Notes: generated by a model not told the origin, from the sequence alone. A DNA stretch of 64,000 nt from Linnemannia elongata (GCA_036320915.1 JAXBDG010000004.1:2542001-2606000); one strand, 5' to 3'. Counted from the stretch's first letter, positions 1 through 10,944 are shown. Made by a program: numbers and translations.

Positions 1-901
1 GGGTGGTTCACTGCGACTGTGGGATCGCAGCACTGGCGCAGCAGGACCGGTCTTGGAGGGGCATTCCGGCGTAGTGGATGTTCTGGTCATTTCACCCTGT
101 GGTCGCTGGATCGCTACTTGTGACATGGACGGGACCGTACGGTTATGGGACTTTCATGATACGGAGCAGCATTACGTTCTTGTTGAGGCGAATGGAGACG
201 ATAACAATCAGGTTTGTGACATGAAGTTCTCACCAACAGGTCATCAACTTGCGATCTGCTCGGGGCGCGGAATAGTCTGGCTTTTCGATCCTCAGACAAG
301 AGGTCTCTTGACGTCCAAGAAGTTGATGGAGAAGCGAGTCCAGGCGTTGGATTATTCACCAAATGGTCAGCAACTAGCTTTGGGTACACCGACGTCGATT
401 GCCTTGTGGGACATGCGGTCGGAGGAGCCTCAATTGGAATTGAAGGTGCCGCCTAACAGCTCGCTGGACGTCTATGATCTGAGCGTGACCGTCGCCTACT
501 CGCCGTGCGGTCAGTTTCTGGTATCCACCGTCGCTGACTGCATTTTGTATCTTTGGCATCGTCAGGCGGCCGAAGGAGACTCTGACAGCTGGTCTTGTGC
601 AGTTACGCTTCCTGTGTTTCATGGTTTCATCCGAAATGTCTCGTGGAATCCAGTTGTTCCAACAGAGTTCATCACTTCCAGCGAGGATGGATCTGTCCGG
701 CTTTGGCGAGTGTTAAGCGACGATGGAGCCGTTGCCGTCCAGATGTTATGGGGCACGAATATTAGCACGCTTTGCACTGCAGGTATGGTTCTTGAGGGAG
801 CGACTGGTCTGAGCCTGATTCACCGGAAGTTGTTGACCCAGGGCGGTGCCATTGACAACGGTTTATCCTCAGACAACGACGGGTCTGACGATGAAGATTA
901 G
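1..901 (+). CDS. STAND copy A: C-terminal WD40 part of an ARM-NACHT-WD40 protein, 5' end outside the window
   Basis: The reading frame is open from base 2 and ends in TAG at 899-901, giving about 299 residues. No true start lies in the window, because the frame continues upstream. The visible part carries WD40 repeats (for example CDMDGTVRLWD and SSEDGSVRLWR) and ends with the family tail GATGLSLIHRKLLTQGGAID followed by an acidic end. Residue for residue it matches the last 300 residues of copies B and D, so it is very probably the end of another ARM-NACHT-pentapeptide-WD40 STAND NTPase. Such proteins are thought to act as NLR-like signalling switches, with the WD40 part as sensor. It is followed in the same direction by small coiled-coil gene 1, an arrangement repeated after copy B. 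No frameshift is visible in this part. The state of the rest is unknown. Confidence 0.88.
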   Translation, partial: GGSLRLWDRSTGAAGPVLEGHSGVVDVLVISPCGRWIATCDMDGTVRLWDFHDTEQHYVLVEANGDDNNQVCDMKFSPTGHQLAICSGRGIVWLFDPQTRGLLTSKKLMEKRVQALDYSPNGQQLALGTPTSIALWDMRSEEPQLELKVPPNSSLDVYDLSVTVAYSPCGQFLVSTVADCILYLWHRQAAEGDSDSWSCAVTLPVFHGFIRNVSWNPVVPTEFITSSEDGSVRLWRVLSDDGAVAVQMLWGTNISTLCTAGMVLEGATGLSLIHRKLLTQGGAIDNGLSSDNDGSDDED

Positions 902-948
902 CGAATGGAATCTCGGCGCGCGACGAACAGAGAAAACAGACGAGCGAA

Positions 949-1003
949 CAAGAAACCAAATACAGAAAGTAGACATTCAAATGCAGAAAAGATTGGAGAC
1001 GTT
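949..1003 (+). repeat. Shared 3' element of the STAND family, copy A
   Basis: The stretch ACAAGAAACCAAA, then a TACAG/TGCAG word, then CATTCAAATGCAGAAAAGATT, recurs about 45 bp downstream of the stop codon of all five STAND copies. Here the AATAAA present in the other four reads AAGTAGAC, so the poly(A) signal may be lost or shifted. Confidence 0.75.
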
Positions 1004-1059
1004 TTCTTGCTTCCCCCACCTTCTTACCCCCTTTCATGAAACAAGTTTCACTCACAGTA

Positions 1060-2134
1060 AATACTCTCTGCTCTCTTCTGACAACAAATACAGCAAACAA
1101 AAAAATTCTTCCCCTGGTCTCCTCTTTCATATCAATTTCCCTTCCTCCTTGCACTTGTTGTCGTCTTCGAGCTTTATGTTGAGGAATAGTTAAACCTGGG
1201 AGGAGAATGACCTTATTTTTTTTTTTTTTTTTTTTTTTGCCTCTCTTGGAGGAGAAGGATGCCAGAAGAAAATGCAAAAAAAAAAGGAAGGTAGGGTACA
1301 CCACCACTAAACCACACAAGGTAGAGAGTCAGTCGAGTAATTTTCGACGCCACCCTAAACTCAACTCTGCATAAGCATTGATCGGTCACGTCCGATCGCT
1401 CCCCATTTATCGCTTCTTCTCGTTCTTTTTGCCCTCACCTTAGCCTGAAAGACCTTTACACACGTAAAGCCAACAAGCGTCGTCAGAAAGTAGAAAATTC
1501 TTATTTTTGTAGGAGAAGATGTAGTTCGATCTGTTGCTTGTTGACGTCCTTGGCTCTCCTTCATGATCGCCAAGCACACACACGCAACCCTTCTTTCCCT
1601 CCTTCCCTCCTTCCCTCTCTTCCCTCTCCCCCTGCGCTGCGTCTATTTTGAGCTCGCACATTTGTCTCCCCCATTTGGTAAATTTTTTTGTTCGACTTTT
1701 GTTTGGACCTGTGCACCTCAGTTCTGTCCGTCATTTCACTTCCTCTCTCTCTCTCTCTCAAGGTCGTCTTGGCAAAAGAAAAGAAGGAAAGGCAAACGTA
1801 CTATAACAAGGTATTAGTGGTGAGTGATGACATACAAGAGAGAGGGGGGGGGAAATCCATGCAAAAAAAAAAAAAAATGCGTGGCGACATGGCAATGCTT
1901 CTGAAAACAAATAATAGAACGTCCTTTCTCATTGTTTGACCACCAACAGTTGCATTTGCAAGAAAACGTATAAAAGGAGGTCAATCCCCTTCATGTTAAA
2001 TCCTTCAACAGAAACAGCAGCAAACACAACAGCAACAACATCAAAAATAAACAGCAAACGCTAACTCTAGCAACCCTCGTTCTCACACGCACCCACACAA
2101 CTCACTACACCAACCCACCAACTCAACTACCACA
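1060..2134 (+). repeat. Duplicated intergenic block between STAND copy A and small gene 1 (partner 10945-11980)
   Basis: There is no credible ORF here. The block aligns along its length with 10945-11980. Shared landmarks in order are GACAACAAATACAG, CTTGCACTTGTT, a T-run followed by CTCTTGGAGGAGAAG, GGTACACCACCA, ACACGTA(A/G)AGCCAACAA, TCATGATCGCCAAGCACACA, a CTTCCCTC microsatellite, and finally the TATA box and leader of the small gene. It includes T/A homopolymers at about 1214-1238 and 1863-1876. The region therefore joins two genes that were duplicated together. Confidence 0.8.
1969..1976 (+). promoter_or_regulatory. TATA box of small coiled-coil gene 1
   Basis: TATAAAAG lies 159 bp upstream of the ATG. 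The same element is at 11804-11811 before paralog 2, and similar boxes precede paralogs 3 and 4. The following leader is A/C-rich and full of CAACA repeats, like many strongly expressed fungal leaders. Confidence 0.7.
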
Positions 2135-2653
2135 ATGTCGTTCATCTATAACTACTTTGCTTGTGATAACTCGACCCCTTTCGAGAAGGAGAACGCAGCT
2201 GCCTTGAAGGCCCTCATCAAGACCCACAAGACCGCCCTCAAGTCTGAGATTAAGCAGTACGACACTGACTGCAAGCAGGCCGTCAAAGAAGCCGAAGCCG
2301 AGTACAAGCGTGTCAAGAAGCAGGCCGAGGAGACCATGTTCCGCCAAACACTGGATGCAGTCAACCGCGAGATTGAGGTCATCTTAGAGACGGACGAGTA
2401 TAAGGGATCGGATGAGAAGACCAAGGCCAAGATCGCTCAATTCCAGTCTTGGGTTGCGTGTGCCGGCACGTGGTGTAGTGGAGCTGCTTGCGGTGGAGAC
2501 AAGAAAGAGCAGGAACAGGAGCAGGAGCAGGAGATGATGGAGAAGGAGGTGTTGTTCGACGAGAAGCACCAAGAACAGGACCAGCAGGGGCTTCCTTCGT
2601 ACCAGGATGATACGTCGTATGCCAATGAGAAGGATGTCCTCCTCTCTGCCTAA
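2135..2653 (+). CDS. Small coiled-coil protein, paralog 1 (172 aa, function unknown)
   Basis: I do not recognise this family. The 172-residue protein has a short aromatic/Cys N-terminus (MSFIYNYFACDN), then from about residue 17 to 105 a highly charged helical stretch (AALKALIKTHKTALKSEIKQ, KEAEAEYKRVKKQAEETMFR) that should form a coiled coil. A Cys/Trp patch follows (WVACAGTWCSGAACGG), then a Glu/Gln repeat that differs in length between paralogs, and a conserved end of EKDVLLSA. No signal peptide or membrane helix is obvious. The start is fixed by alignment of four paralogs and an upstream TATA box. It lies downstream of STAND copy A in the same direction, exactly as paralog 2 lies downstream of copy B. 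The stretch 2321-2512 differs from paralog 2 at only three positions, all synonymous. A structural or adaptor role is possible, but no function can be assigned. Confidence 0.88.
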   Translation: MSFIYNYFACDNSTPFEKENAAALKALIKTHKTALKSEIKQYDTDCKQAVKEAEAEYKRVKKQAEETMFRQTLDAVNREIEVILETDEYKGSDEKTKAKIAQFQSWVACAGTWCSGAACGGDKKEQEQEQEQEMMEKEVLFDEKHQEQDQQGLPSYQDDTSYANEKDVLLSA

Positions 2654-3517
2654 ATCACTCCTCAATTCGCCTTCACTCTTCGTAGCATCTATATCCCACA
2701 CTTCGCTTTCTGTATAACAATAAGCCACAATAATATTCCTTTCACAGACATATATTCACTCCTATCTTTACAGAGAGAGGGAGGGAGGGGGAAAGTGCGC
2801 AGAAGAACACGCAGAAGAACATGCAAAAGGATACTTGGTCCACTATCTTTCTCTTTGCCTCGCCACCAAAACTCAATTCAGCACAGAGCAAGTGAATAAA
2901 TCCAACCAGCTCGACAAGAAGTCCCTCCGCGTTCACGTTTTCTCCTTCTCTCTACTTGCCTTGTTTTTTTCTTTCTATTACGCCTTATTTTCGTGTGCGT
3001 CTCAGTTCACCAAAAATTTAGTTCCTCCGGATGTGTAAAACAGAACGACATTCGCGTCCTTGATGGCAAAGCGTCCTTTTTCATCTCTAGACACAGCGCC
3101 ACGGACATCAAGATAGAAGGGGCGACAAACAGGAAACGATAGTGTAAAGGAAAAGTAACGACACGGATTCATAGATTAGGATGAAGTGGTGAAATGGTGG
3201 AATAGTTATCTCAATAAAGCCGACGTTCTCATCTTTTGGACAAAGCCTCCCAGGCAAGGGCTGTGAACATCACTTAAGGTGGTGGACATGACCATGAAAG
3301 TTACAGCTGTCTTGACGTTGAGTAACAGGAAAATGTCAACAGCATCCCCAAAGACGACATACCGTAAAAGTACGAAGGCGTGGGTGCAAACCTGGCCAAA
3401 GGAAAGACTATCAGGCAACGAGGCGTTGTGTTTTTTTTTCTTCTTCCTTGCTCCGAGCCACCGTTGGTAGATTAGCATAGCGACGTGATTGGGTTGGTGT
3501 GGGGAGATTCTTCAAAA
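2654..3517. other. Intergenic, no gene recognised
   Basis: This is the 3' flank of small gene 1. There are a few poly-purine and poly-pyrimidine tracts, but no ORF with credible composition and no repeat shared with the rest of the window that I could find. Confidence 0.5.
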
Positions 3518-5106
3518 CATACCAGATTGACAGGCGAGGACGTATTTTGGTAATCAGCTATGTATCCCTCGACGCGTACCCTTTCATTACGCGTTTTACG
3601 TCTACCCATCATCTGTTAGCGACTATTCTACGAGGGAACTTGTATGGTATCTGTGTAGGTGTCTCGCTCTCCAGCGCTTTTATCTTATACTTCTCTACTT
3701 ATGTGTTAACAACACCTGCCAAGTGCTTTTTTTTCCCACACGGCCACACGGGAATGAAAGAGGGGGTTTGCCAATCGGTCTATGGCAGGGAAAGAAAATA
3801 TGGCAACGGAAACAAGATCGAGAGCATCATGAGTGAGGGTGTTATCCGTGGAGGGGAAGGATAAGAAACAAACAAATACGAAGCACAAGCGAAAACTCCC
3901 ACACATGCTATGGGCCATGTATAGGCCAAGATTTCTGTCTTTCTTACTTTCTCTTTTTCTCTTTCTCTCTCTCCATATTTTTCCTCCTTGCAACACTCAC
4001 GTTTGCTTCCTCCAGTACACCGACCTCAATCATTCGTCTTCACCGTCAGTCTCCGTTTCCCTCATTGCACCTTACTCACATTAGCACCTCTTGGTCATTC
4101 CATCCATTCAACATCCTTCCTTCATCCACTTTCTCTTTCTCAGTTCACTGCTCCCCTTCTCCGCGCTCTGTCAACTACCCTCCTGCGTGCTTATACGTCT
4201 TGTACCTAACAACTACCGAACACCCTAAGCTTGGAGAGGACCAACTTCATCTCCAACATCCCAACACACATTCCACGCTTATCACTGCTAAACACATCAT
4301 TGCCTCAACACTTTGCCCTTCAGCCAGCAGTTACCCCTGTCCACCCAGGGGCAATTAAGCCTGCCTGTCTCCGTTTCATTTCTCTATCCAGTCAATAGAC
4401 AAAAAATAACACAAAATAACAAAAGGTTCTTACCTGGTACGATATTACTTTGATAGTTCCTACGCAATTGTATTTGCTATCAAGAAGAGCCTTTGCATAT
4501 TTGTTTAGCGCCTACTAACTCCCCTCCATCTAAGAATATTATGGTTGTGATTGTTTCTAGTCTGCCAAGCGTCCGCCCTCAACAGACCAAAAGTAACAAT
4601 AAAGCAGCCAAAAAGAACCCCTTTCCTTCTTTGCCACTCAGGTAAAGTCATCCTTGACCCCTTGGTACTGCTGGTGAATGCAGGAGAGCTCTCTTCATGA
4701 GCCATTGACTGACACTCTGTATACATATAGATTTCTTCCAAGAACGCACACCCTCATAGCTAAGCAACCAATCACGCAAGCAAGCAACATCATCAACTCC
4801 ATCTGCCCTCCAATGTGAGTTGTTTGTACACTCGAGGCTGTGGAATACCACCGCATTGTCCTAGTCGCATTGACTCATCATGCCCTGTTTTCCTTTGCGA
4901 TAGACCCTTGTTTTCAACCTTTCTTTTTGATCCCTTCTGCACCACATCGTCTTAACTCTGTCCAATCTCCAACACCCCAACTAAGAGCATTGGTTTCCTC
5001 AAATGTAAACAGAAGCCACAGGGACACTCCGCTTTCTGACTTCTGTGTATCGTTGCGACACGGACTAATGGTCAATTGCTACTCTGTTTATTATAGTGAA
5101 GACACC
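3518..5106 (+). repeat. 5' flank of STAND copy B, duplicated in inverted orientation at 38363-39838
   Basis: The region before copy B aligns with the reverse complement of the region before copy D. Shared words in order include GATTGACAGGCGA, GCGTTTTA(C/T)GTCT, GTATGG(T/C)ATC, ACACCTGCC(A/G)AGTGC, GGAAAGAAAATATGGCAA, CCTCTTGGTCATTCC (one base shorter in D), AAGCTTGGAGAG, ACACTCTGTAT and the 5'-UTR intron. It therefore probably holds the promoter and leader of this gene class. Several open frames here are not conserved as protein and I do not call them genes. Confidence 0.8.
4815..5096 (+). other. 5'-UTR intron of STAND copy B
   Basis: The donor is GTGAGT at 4815-4820. The branch-point candidate is CTAAT in CGGACTAATGG. 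The acceptor is CTGTTTATTATAG, ending 10 bp before the ATG at 5107. The same donor, branch region and acceptor occur before copy D (38373-38660), although the intervening sequence has diverged. This explains why the frame is open upstream of 5107 without being coding. Confidence 0.72.
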
Positions 5107-8100
5107 ATGTCGAAGGAATCACATCCAACCTTACACCACGACAGCGTACGCAAGCGAGATAGGATCAACTTTTTTAAATCGTCTAGCTCAGAGACTAAAG
5201 CCAGAGAGTCCCAGAGCACCAAGGCGACTCCTCTAAACCTCTCATCTGACACTACTCAGTGCAGTGACGACATTGAGCATGAGTTCTCTGGCGTTGCTAA
5301 CCCCGAGCATGCAGTTTCCACCACCGAGGTCAAGAGTACTATCTCCAATGTCCAGTCATCAGCTCTGCCAGCCAAACCTACCGTGGCCGTCTTCTTGCAG
5401 AATGTGAACCCCCCTTTTGTCCTCATCAATCTGCCCGAGTTTGGTCCCCGCATTGACACTACCCCTCAGGTGGCCATGTGCATCAGCTTGCTTCCCAAGG
5501 GCTGTGACCTCATCAACCAAGTAGACCATCCCTCGCAGTTCCTATCTTCCGGCACTGCTGCTAAACTTTCCTGGATCAAGTCCATGAAGCAGGACCTCGT
5601 CGAGCAGGAGCGACTTCGCTGGCTAGGAGCTTGCATGGTCGATGAGTTGGCAAAGGACGCCTCCAAAGATTCAATCGAGATTGCGGAGATGGTGCTTGTC
5701 GGGCCCGTGCTCGATAGAGAGCATTATCGCAGGCTGCTGACGTGCACCATCACGGCATTTGACCAAGCTATGCTTCTGGACGTCGATTTACTACAAGGCT
5801 TGGTGCAGTTGGTTCAGTCTGCTCCCTCCGAGGCTCTCCTCCCTGACGACCTGGTCAAGATTCTCCGCATCCTCAAAGTACGTCTGCAGGACACCCACCA
5901 GCAGTCGTCAGTTCACCCTTTCCATCTCACGTTAGCTATTTCGAGGTTGCTAGATGTAATGGTAGAGCACAAGGTCAAGGACTTGGATCGTGTTCAAGAG
6001 CACGAGCCTCTGTCTGGGGTGTTCTCGTGTTTGAGAGCTGGCTCAGATCCATACTTGATGTACCAGGCATGCTATGCGTTCCAAGCGCTACTGTATGTCC
6101 CCGACAATGAATCGCCACTGCAGGCAGTTCTCCGACACTCTACCGGGGTAGTGGATGGTCTGGTCAAGGTCTCGGCCGTTTTTAAGTTAGACCTCGGGGC
6201 TGTTCTCAAGGGACTTGGCAAGCTGCAGGAGACCCTTGGTAGTGTCGTTCAGGTTGCTGGTAGTGTCTATGATGGTGCCTGTTCGCTGATGGAGAGTGGC
6301 CGAGGCGTTCTCGAGAGCATGAAGGAGGGACTTGGGTTTGGTCAGAAGCGCCCCTGGTACACCGCTATCCGTGCTGCTTACGCCCTGGCTCAGGCTGGAC
6401 AGTTGAAGGATCTCAACACACTCATTTATGAGGCTCCCTGTCGCCATGACTCTTTGTTCCAATGGGGTATCTGCCAGCTGCTGGGCGAGATTGCCTCCGA
6501 CAGCATCTGGGATACCAAGGTCCGCTTGCAAGCCATCGCTCTTCTTGGAGAGCTGTACAAGAACGATCCACTGTGGCGTCAGGATGAGAGCGTCAAGACT
6601 TGGATGGTGAACATTATCGGCCAGCTCAGCGCCACTGCTGACCAGGTTGTGAGCGTCAACGCGCTTGCACTGTTAAAGGACCTCAATCAGGACTACGGCA
6701 CCACCACCCATCTTCCTTACCCTCTCTGGAACCGCCTTCCACTGCCTGCATCCTCCCCCACGCTCGCTCGTGTTCAAAATATCCCTCCTCTCGAATACGA
6801 TATCCACAAGCATAAAGTCCAAAGGTTGCAACATAGCCAACTGTCACTCTACATCCAGCCATTTGCCAAAGCCAGCCTGAGGGCCAAGGACGAAGACACA
6901 TTTCCTCTCCTGGAGAAAGTACTGGAGTTCCTGGCAAGCGAGCGTAAAGTCATGTTGATCCTAGGTGACTCTGGGTCTGGGAAATCGACATTCAATCGCC
7001 ATCTCGAGCATCGACTCTGGACCGACTATAAGCAGGGTGGACCCATCCCATTGTTCATCAATCTTCCCACCATCGACCGCCCAGACCAGGACCTGGTCGC
7101 CAAGCACCTGAGATCCAACAACTTTAGTGACGACCAGATCCAGGAGATGAAGCAGCACCGTCAGCTCATTCTCATCTGCGATGGGTACGACGAGAGTCAA
7201 CAACTTGTCAATCTGCATCGAACCAACATGCTGAACCAGCCGGGGCAGTGGAACACCAAGATGGTCATCAGCTGCCGCACTCAGTTCCTCGGACCTGCCT
7301 ATGTTGATCGCTTCAAGCCCTTGCCAATGGATCACTACGCCGCTGGCTCGCAGGATCTATTCCAGGAGGCCGTCATTGCTCCTTTCTCCAAGGACCAGAT
7401 CGAGAATTATGTTGAACTGTATGCGCAGGATCCACAGACGGCATTATTATTCCGGGATCAAGCTGTGTGGTCGGTGAAGGAGTATATGGACAAGTTGACG
7501 ACGATCCCCAACATCAAGGACCTTGTCAAGAACCCATTCCTGCTCACGCTTGCTCTCAAAGCTCTGCCTCGCTTGGCTGCCTCGAATCCAGACCTGACAA
7601 GAATTCGAGTCACCCGAGTCGGACTCTACGACATGTTTGTTGACCAGTGGTTGGAGACGAATCAACTTCGTTTGCATATGAGCACACTGAGCAAGGAAGA
7701 TCTGAAGGCATTCAACTCGCTGGTGGAAGACGACTTTATAAGCTGCGGGATCGATTACCTGCTGCGTCTGTCAGCGGCAATCTTTCAGGAGCAGGATGGA
7801 CACCCGGTGGTGCAGTATATCCATCGACATGACAAGGACTCCTGGAAGGTGGCGTTCTTTGGTTCTGACCCCGAGATCAAACTGATCCGCGATGCCAGTC
7901 CATTGATGCGCACTGGGAACCAATACCGTTTTTTCCATCGTTCCATGCTTGAGTATTTCCTTTCTCGCGTCATCTACAACCCGGCGAAGGTTGGCGAGCA
8001 TGACTTTGGCTCACCAATCGAGACTGTATCCCCAGCCTCTCACACCTTCGACACCAATGGCCCTTTGTTCCAGAGAAACTTGCTTGAAGAGCCGTCGATT

Positions 8101-10410
8101 ATCCAGTTCTTGTGCGACCGCGTGAGGCTCGACCGGGATTTCGAGCAACAACTCCGCGCTATCATCGACCAGTCCAAGACCGATTCCAGTGCCACCATGG
8201 CGGCGACCAACGCCATCACGATCCTGGTCAGAGCCGGTGTGACCTTCCACGGAGCAGATCTTCGCGGCATCAGGATCCCTGGGGCCGATCTTTCTGACGG
8301 CCAGTTCGACTCTGCACAGCTCCAAGGAGCCGATCTGACGAGGGTCAACCTGTCGAGAAGTTGGTTGCGGCAGGCGCATCTGAGCCATACGCAACTGGGG
8401 GGTGTCCAGTTCGGAGAGCTGCCATACCTCAAGATGGAGGGTCTGGTACAAGCCTGTGCCTTCTCCCCGGACGGAAGTATGCTTGGAGTGGCGTTTGGGA
8501 GTTGGGGCCATGGCATCGGTATTTACGACACCTCTACATGGCAACGAATCTATCTAATCACAGCCGCTCAAAGAGTCACGTCTGTTGCGTTCTCTCCAGA
8601 CAGCCAACGAATCGTGTATGGAGACAGAAAGGGACTGGTTCAATTGTGGGATTGCACAAGTGACGAGGAGTTGTTGGTTATGAAGGGGAACACTGATTGG
8701 ATACGCTCATTGGCGTATTCGCCTTGTGGCAACCGTATTGCCTCAGCCAGCAACGACAAAATGGTGCGATTGTGGGATTCGGAGACGGGAGTGTGCACCT
8801 TTGTTTTGGAAGGCCATACTGGTTGGGTCCATGGCGTCGTATTTTCTCCGGATGGACGTCAGCTTGTATCGGGTAGTTCTGATGGAACGATTCGGTTTTG
8901 GAACTCGGAGACAGGAGAGCCAAGGGTAGTCTTGAGTCCTTCGTTGGGGGCGATTTACGGTCTTGCCATTTCTCCGGACGGCCGATGGATAGCTTCTGGT
9001 CACGATAACGACAACGCGCGACTGTGGGATATGGTTTCCGGTAGCCCAGGTCCTGTACTACAAGGTCATGCCGACCTGGTTACGGGAATTGCATTCTCTC
9101 CGAACAGTCAATTGATCGCCACTTCCAGCGCGGACCACAGGGTGATGTTATGGGACGCATCCACAGGCGACTTTATCTCCACATTTGACGGTCACTCTAG
9201 CTCTGTATGGGATGTTGCCTTCTCTCCGGATGGTCTTACCATTGCATCAGGATCTGATGACGAAACGGTGCGACTATGGGAGGTGAGCTCCTGTCGCTCC
9301 AGCCTCGAGATTCAAGGTCGGATCGGTAGCGCTCGTCATGTGGCATACTCTCTTGATGGCCTCTCTATCCTCTCTTTCGATCGCCCGGGCGTTATCCAAC
9401 AAAGGAATGCTACAACTGGATTGTCCGAATCAGTTTCGTTTGAGTTACCCGACTCACAGACGATCTACAGCGTGGCGTTTTCAGCGGACGGTAATCAAAT
9501 CGCGACCGGTTGTGGGGATGGTTCAGTGCGATTGTGGGATCGCAGCACTGGCGCAGCAGGGCCGGTCTTGGAGGGGCGTCGAGAGGTGCTGATTCTTGCT
9601 TATTCGACCTGTGGTCGCTGGATCGCGACTAGTGACAGGGACGGAATTGTGCGGTTATGGAACCTTGGTGACACGGAGCAGCAATGCATCCTTGTTGAGG
9701 GACGTAGAGACATTAACCAATGGGTCCTTGACTTGAGGTTCTCACGAACAGGACATCAGCTTGCGATCTGCTCGATGGACGGAATAGTCTGGCTTTTCGA
9801 TCCTCGGACAAGAGTCCTCTTGAAATTGAAAGAGCTGAGGGAGACGATATGGACATTGGATTATTCGCCAAACGGTCAGCAACTTGCTTTGGGCACACGG
9901 ACGTCGATCATCTTGTGGGACACGCAGTTGGAAGAGCCTCACTTGGAATTGAAGGTGCCACCTACCAGTTCGCGAGTCGTCTATGGTCATAGGGTGACTA
10001 TTGCCTACTCATCGTGCGGTCAGTTTCTGGCATCCTCCAGCACAGCCTATATTGTACATCTTTGGCGTCGACAGTCGGTCGAAGGGGACAATGAGACCTG
10101 GTCTTATGCATTAGCTCTTCGTGCGTGTCATGGTTTCATCAATAACATCTCATGGAATCCAGTTGTATCGACAGAGTTCACCACGGCAAGCTTGGATGGG
10201 TCTGTCCGAGTATGGCGAATGTCGAATAACGATGGAGCCATTACCGCTCAGATGCTTTGGGGTACAAAGATTAGGACACTTTGCACTGCGGATACGGTTC
10301 TTGAGGGAGCGACTGGTCTGAGCCCGATTCAGCGCAAGTTATTGGTCCAGGGCGGTGCCATTGATGACGGTTTATCTTCAGGCGACGATGGGTCTGAGAA
10401 AACCGAATAG
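5107..10410 (+). CDS. STAND copy B: intact ARM-NACHT-pentapeptide-WD40 NTPase (1767 aa)
   Basis: A single uninterrupted exon encodes an NLR-like STAND protein. The start at 5107 (MSKESHPT) is chosen because copy D begins with the same residues and both lie just behind a conserved intron acceptor. Domains in order: a Ser/Thr-rich disordered N-terminus (1-100); an all-helical ARM-like region (about 120-560) with repeats such as AIRAAYALAQAGQLKDLNTL; a NACHT NTPase with Walker A GDSGSGKST (Lys626) and Walker B LILICDGYDE (687-696); a helical linker; pentapeptide repeats (GADLRG.., GADLSD.., GADLTR.., from about residue 1049); and 14 WD40 repeats (about 1116-1730), enough for two seven-bladed propellers. 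The tail GATGLSPIQRKLLVQGGAID is family-specific. In known STAND proteins, nucleotide exchange drives oligomerisation after ligand binding to the repeats. The role here (non-self recognition, programmed cell death, other signalling) is inferred. All key NTPase residues are present. Confidence 0.93.
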   Translation: MSKESHPTLHHDSVRKRDRINFFKSSSSETKARESQSTKATPLNLSSDTTQCSDDIEHEFSGVANPEHAVSTTEVKSTISNVQSSALPAKPTVAVFLQNVNPPFVLINLPEFGPRIDTTPQVAMCISLLPKGCDLINQVDHPSQFLSSGTAAKLSWIKSMKQDLVEQERLRWLGACMVDELAKDASKDSIEIAEMVLVGPVLDREHYRRLLTCTITAFDQAMLLDVDLLQGLVQLVQSAPSEALLPDDLVKILRILKVRLQDTHQQSSVHPFHLTLAISRLLDVMVEHKVKDLDRVQEHEPLSGVFSCLRAGSDPYLMYQACYAFQALLYVPDNESPLQAVLRHSTGVVDGLVKVSAVFKLDLGAVLKGLGKLQETLGSVVQVAGSVYDGACSLMESGRGVLESMKEGLGFGQKRPWYTAIRAAYALAQAGQLKDLNTLIYEAPCRHDSLFQWGICQLLGEIASDSIWDTKVRLQAIALLGELYKNDPLWRQDESVKTWMVNIIGQLSATADQVVSVNALALLKDLNQDYGTTTHLPYPLWNRLPLPASSPTLARVQNIPPLEYDIHKHKVQRLQHSQLSLYIQPFAKASLRAKDEDTFPLLEKVLEFLASERKVMLILGDSGSGKSTFNRHLEHRLWTDYKQGGPIPLFINLPTIDRPDQDLVAKHLRSNNFSDDQIQEMKQHRQLILICDGYDESQQLVNLHRTNMLNQPGQWNTKMVISCRTQFLGPAYVDRFKPLPMDHYAAGSQDLFQEAVIAPFSKDQIENYVELYAQDPQTALLFRDQAVWSVKEYMDKLTTIPNIKDLVKNPFLLTLALKALPRLAASNPDLTRIRVTRVGLYDMFVDQWLETNQLRLHMSTLSKEDLKAFNSLVEDDFISCGIDYLLRLSAAIFQEQDGHPVVQYIHRHDKDSWKVAFFGSDPEIKLIRDASPLMRTGNQYRFFHRSMLEYFLSRVIYNPAKVGEHDFGSPIETVSPASHTFDTNGPLFQRNLLEEPSIIQFLCDRVRLDRDFEQQLRAIIDQSKTDSSATMAATNAITILVRAGVTFHGADLRGIRIPGADLSDGQFDSAQLQGADLTRVNLSRSWLRQAHLSHTQLGGVQFGELPYLKMEGLVQACAFSPDGSMLGVAFGSWGHGIGIYDTSTWQRIYLITAAQRVTSVAFSPDSQRIVYGDRKGLVQLWDCTSDEELLVMKGNTDWIRSLAYSPCGNRIASASNDKMVRLWDSETGVCTFVLEGHTGWVHGVVFSPDGRQLVSGSSDGTIRFWNSETGEPRVVLSPSLGAIYGLAISPDGRWIASGHDNDNARLWDMVSGSPGPVLQGHADLVTGIAFSPNSQLIATSSADHRVMLWDASTGDFISTFDGHSSSVWDVAFSPDGLTIASGSDDETVRLWEVSSCRSSLEIQGRIGSARHVAYSLDGLSILSFDRPGVIQQRNATTGLSESVSFELPDSQTIYSVAFSADGNQIATGCGDGSVRLWDRSTGAAGPVLEGRREVLILAYSTCGRWIATSDRDGIVRLWNLGDTEQQCILVEGRRDINQWVLDLRFSRTGHQLAICSMDGIVWLFDPRTRVLLKLKELRETIWTLDYSPNGQQLALGTRTSIILWDTQLEEPHLELKVPPTSSRVVYGHRVTIAYSSCGQFLASSSTAYIVHLWRRQSVEGDNETWSYALALRACHGFINNISWNPVVSTEFTTASLDGSVRVWRMSNNDGAITAQMLWGTKIRTLCTADTVLEGATGLSPIQRKLLVQGGAIDDGLSSGDDGSEKTE

Positions 10411-10452
10411 CGGATGGGATCTCGGCATGCCCAAGCAGACAAAGGAAGCGCG

Positions 10453-10500
10453 GACAAGCAACCAAATGCAGATAATAAACATTCAATTGCAGAAAAAATT
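10453..10500 (+). repeat. Shared 3' element of the STAND family, copy B
   Basis: ACAAGCAACCAAATGCAGAT, then AATAAACATT, then CAATTGCAGAAAA. It contains AATAAA, so it probably includes the poly(A) signal of copy B. Equivalent elements follow copies A, C, D and E. Confidence 0.78.
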
Positions 10501-10944
10501 TCAGCATCATCCTCTCACTTTTTATGTTAAATGCAGAGCCCCGCTAAGAAAAGGTTCTCTTTGGGAAAAACAAGCTGTAGGCGCAAATGGAAATTCTCCT
10601 ACGAGACGAATGAAGGAGAAGGAGAAGGAGAAGGAGAGGGAGGGGGGGAGTTGATAGAATGAATTCAAAGATAGACAACGACAAAAGTGAAGTCCTTTAA
10701 CATCTGCCTACACGTTTTTGTGTTTCGCCAATCGTAAATGTATAGCCTGGGCGCCGTCTCGTCAGCCTCTTCGCCCTGGTTAAATCACCATACCACTGCC
10801 CTTCTCGTGTAAATTTCTGATCTCATCAGAAGACTCCGCCATCTTTTGAACATCAACAGCACGCAAGTTTCTCATAATATCCATCCTCCTCCTCCTCCAA
10901 CAACAAACAAACTTTCACTCCACTTTAATCAACTATGAACACTC

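Noticed and set aside
4840..5106. N-terminal extension of STAND copy B (the frame is open from 4840)
   Set aside because: Copy D begins at the equivalent of 5107, and the extension lies inside the conserved 5'-UTR intron.
8011..8544. Long antisense frames inside the STAND genes
   Set aside because: They are codon-bias shadows of the true frames and occur at the same place in every paralog.
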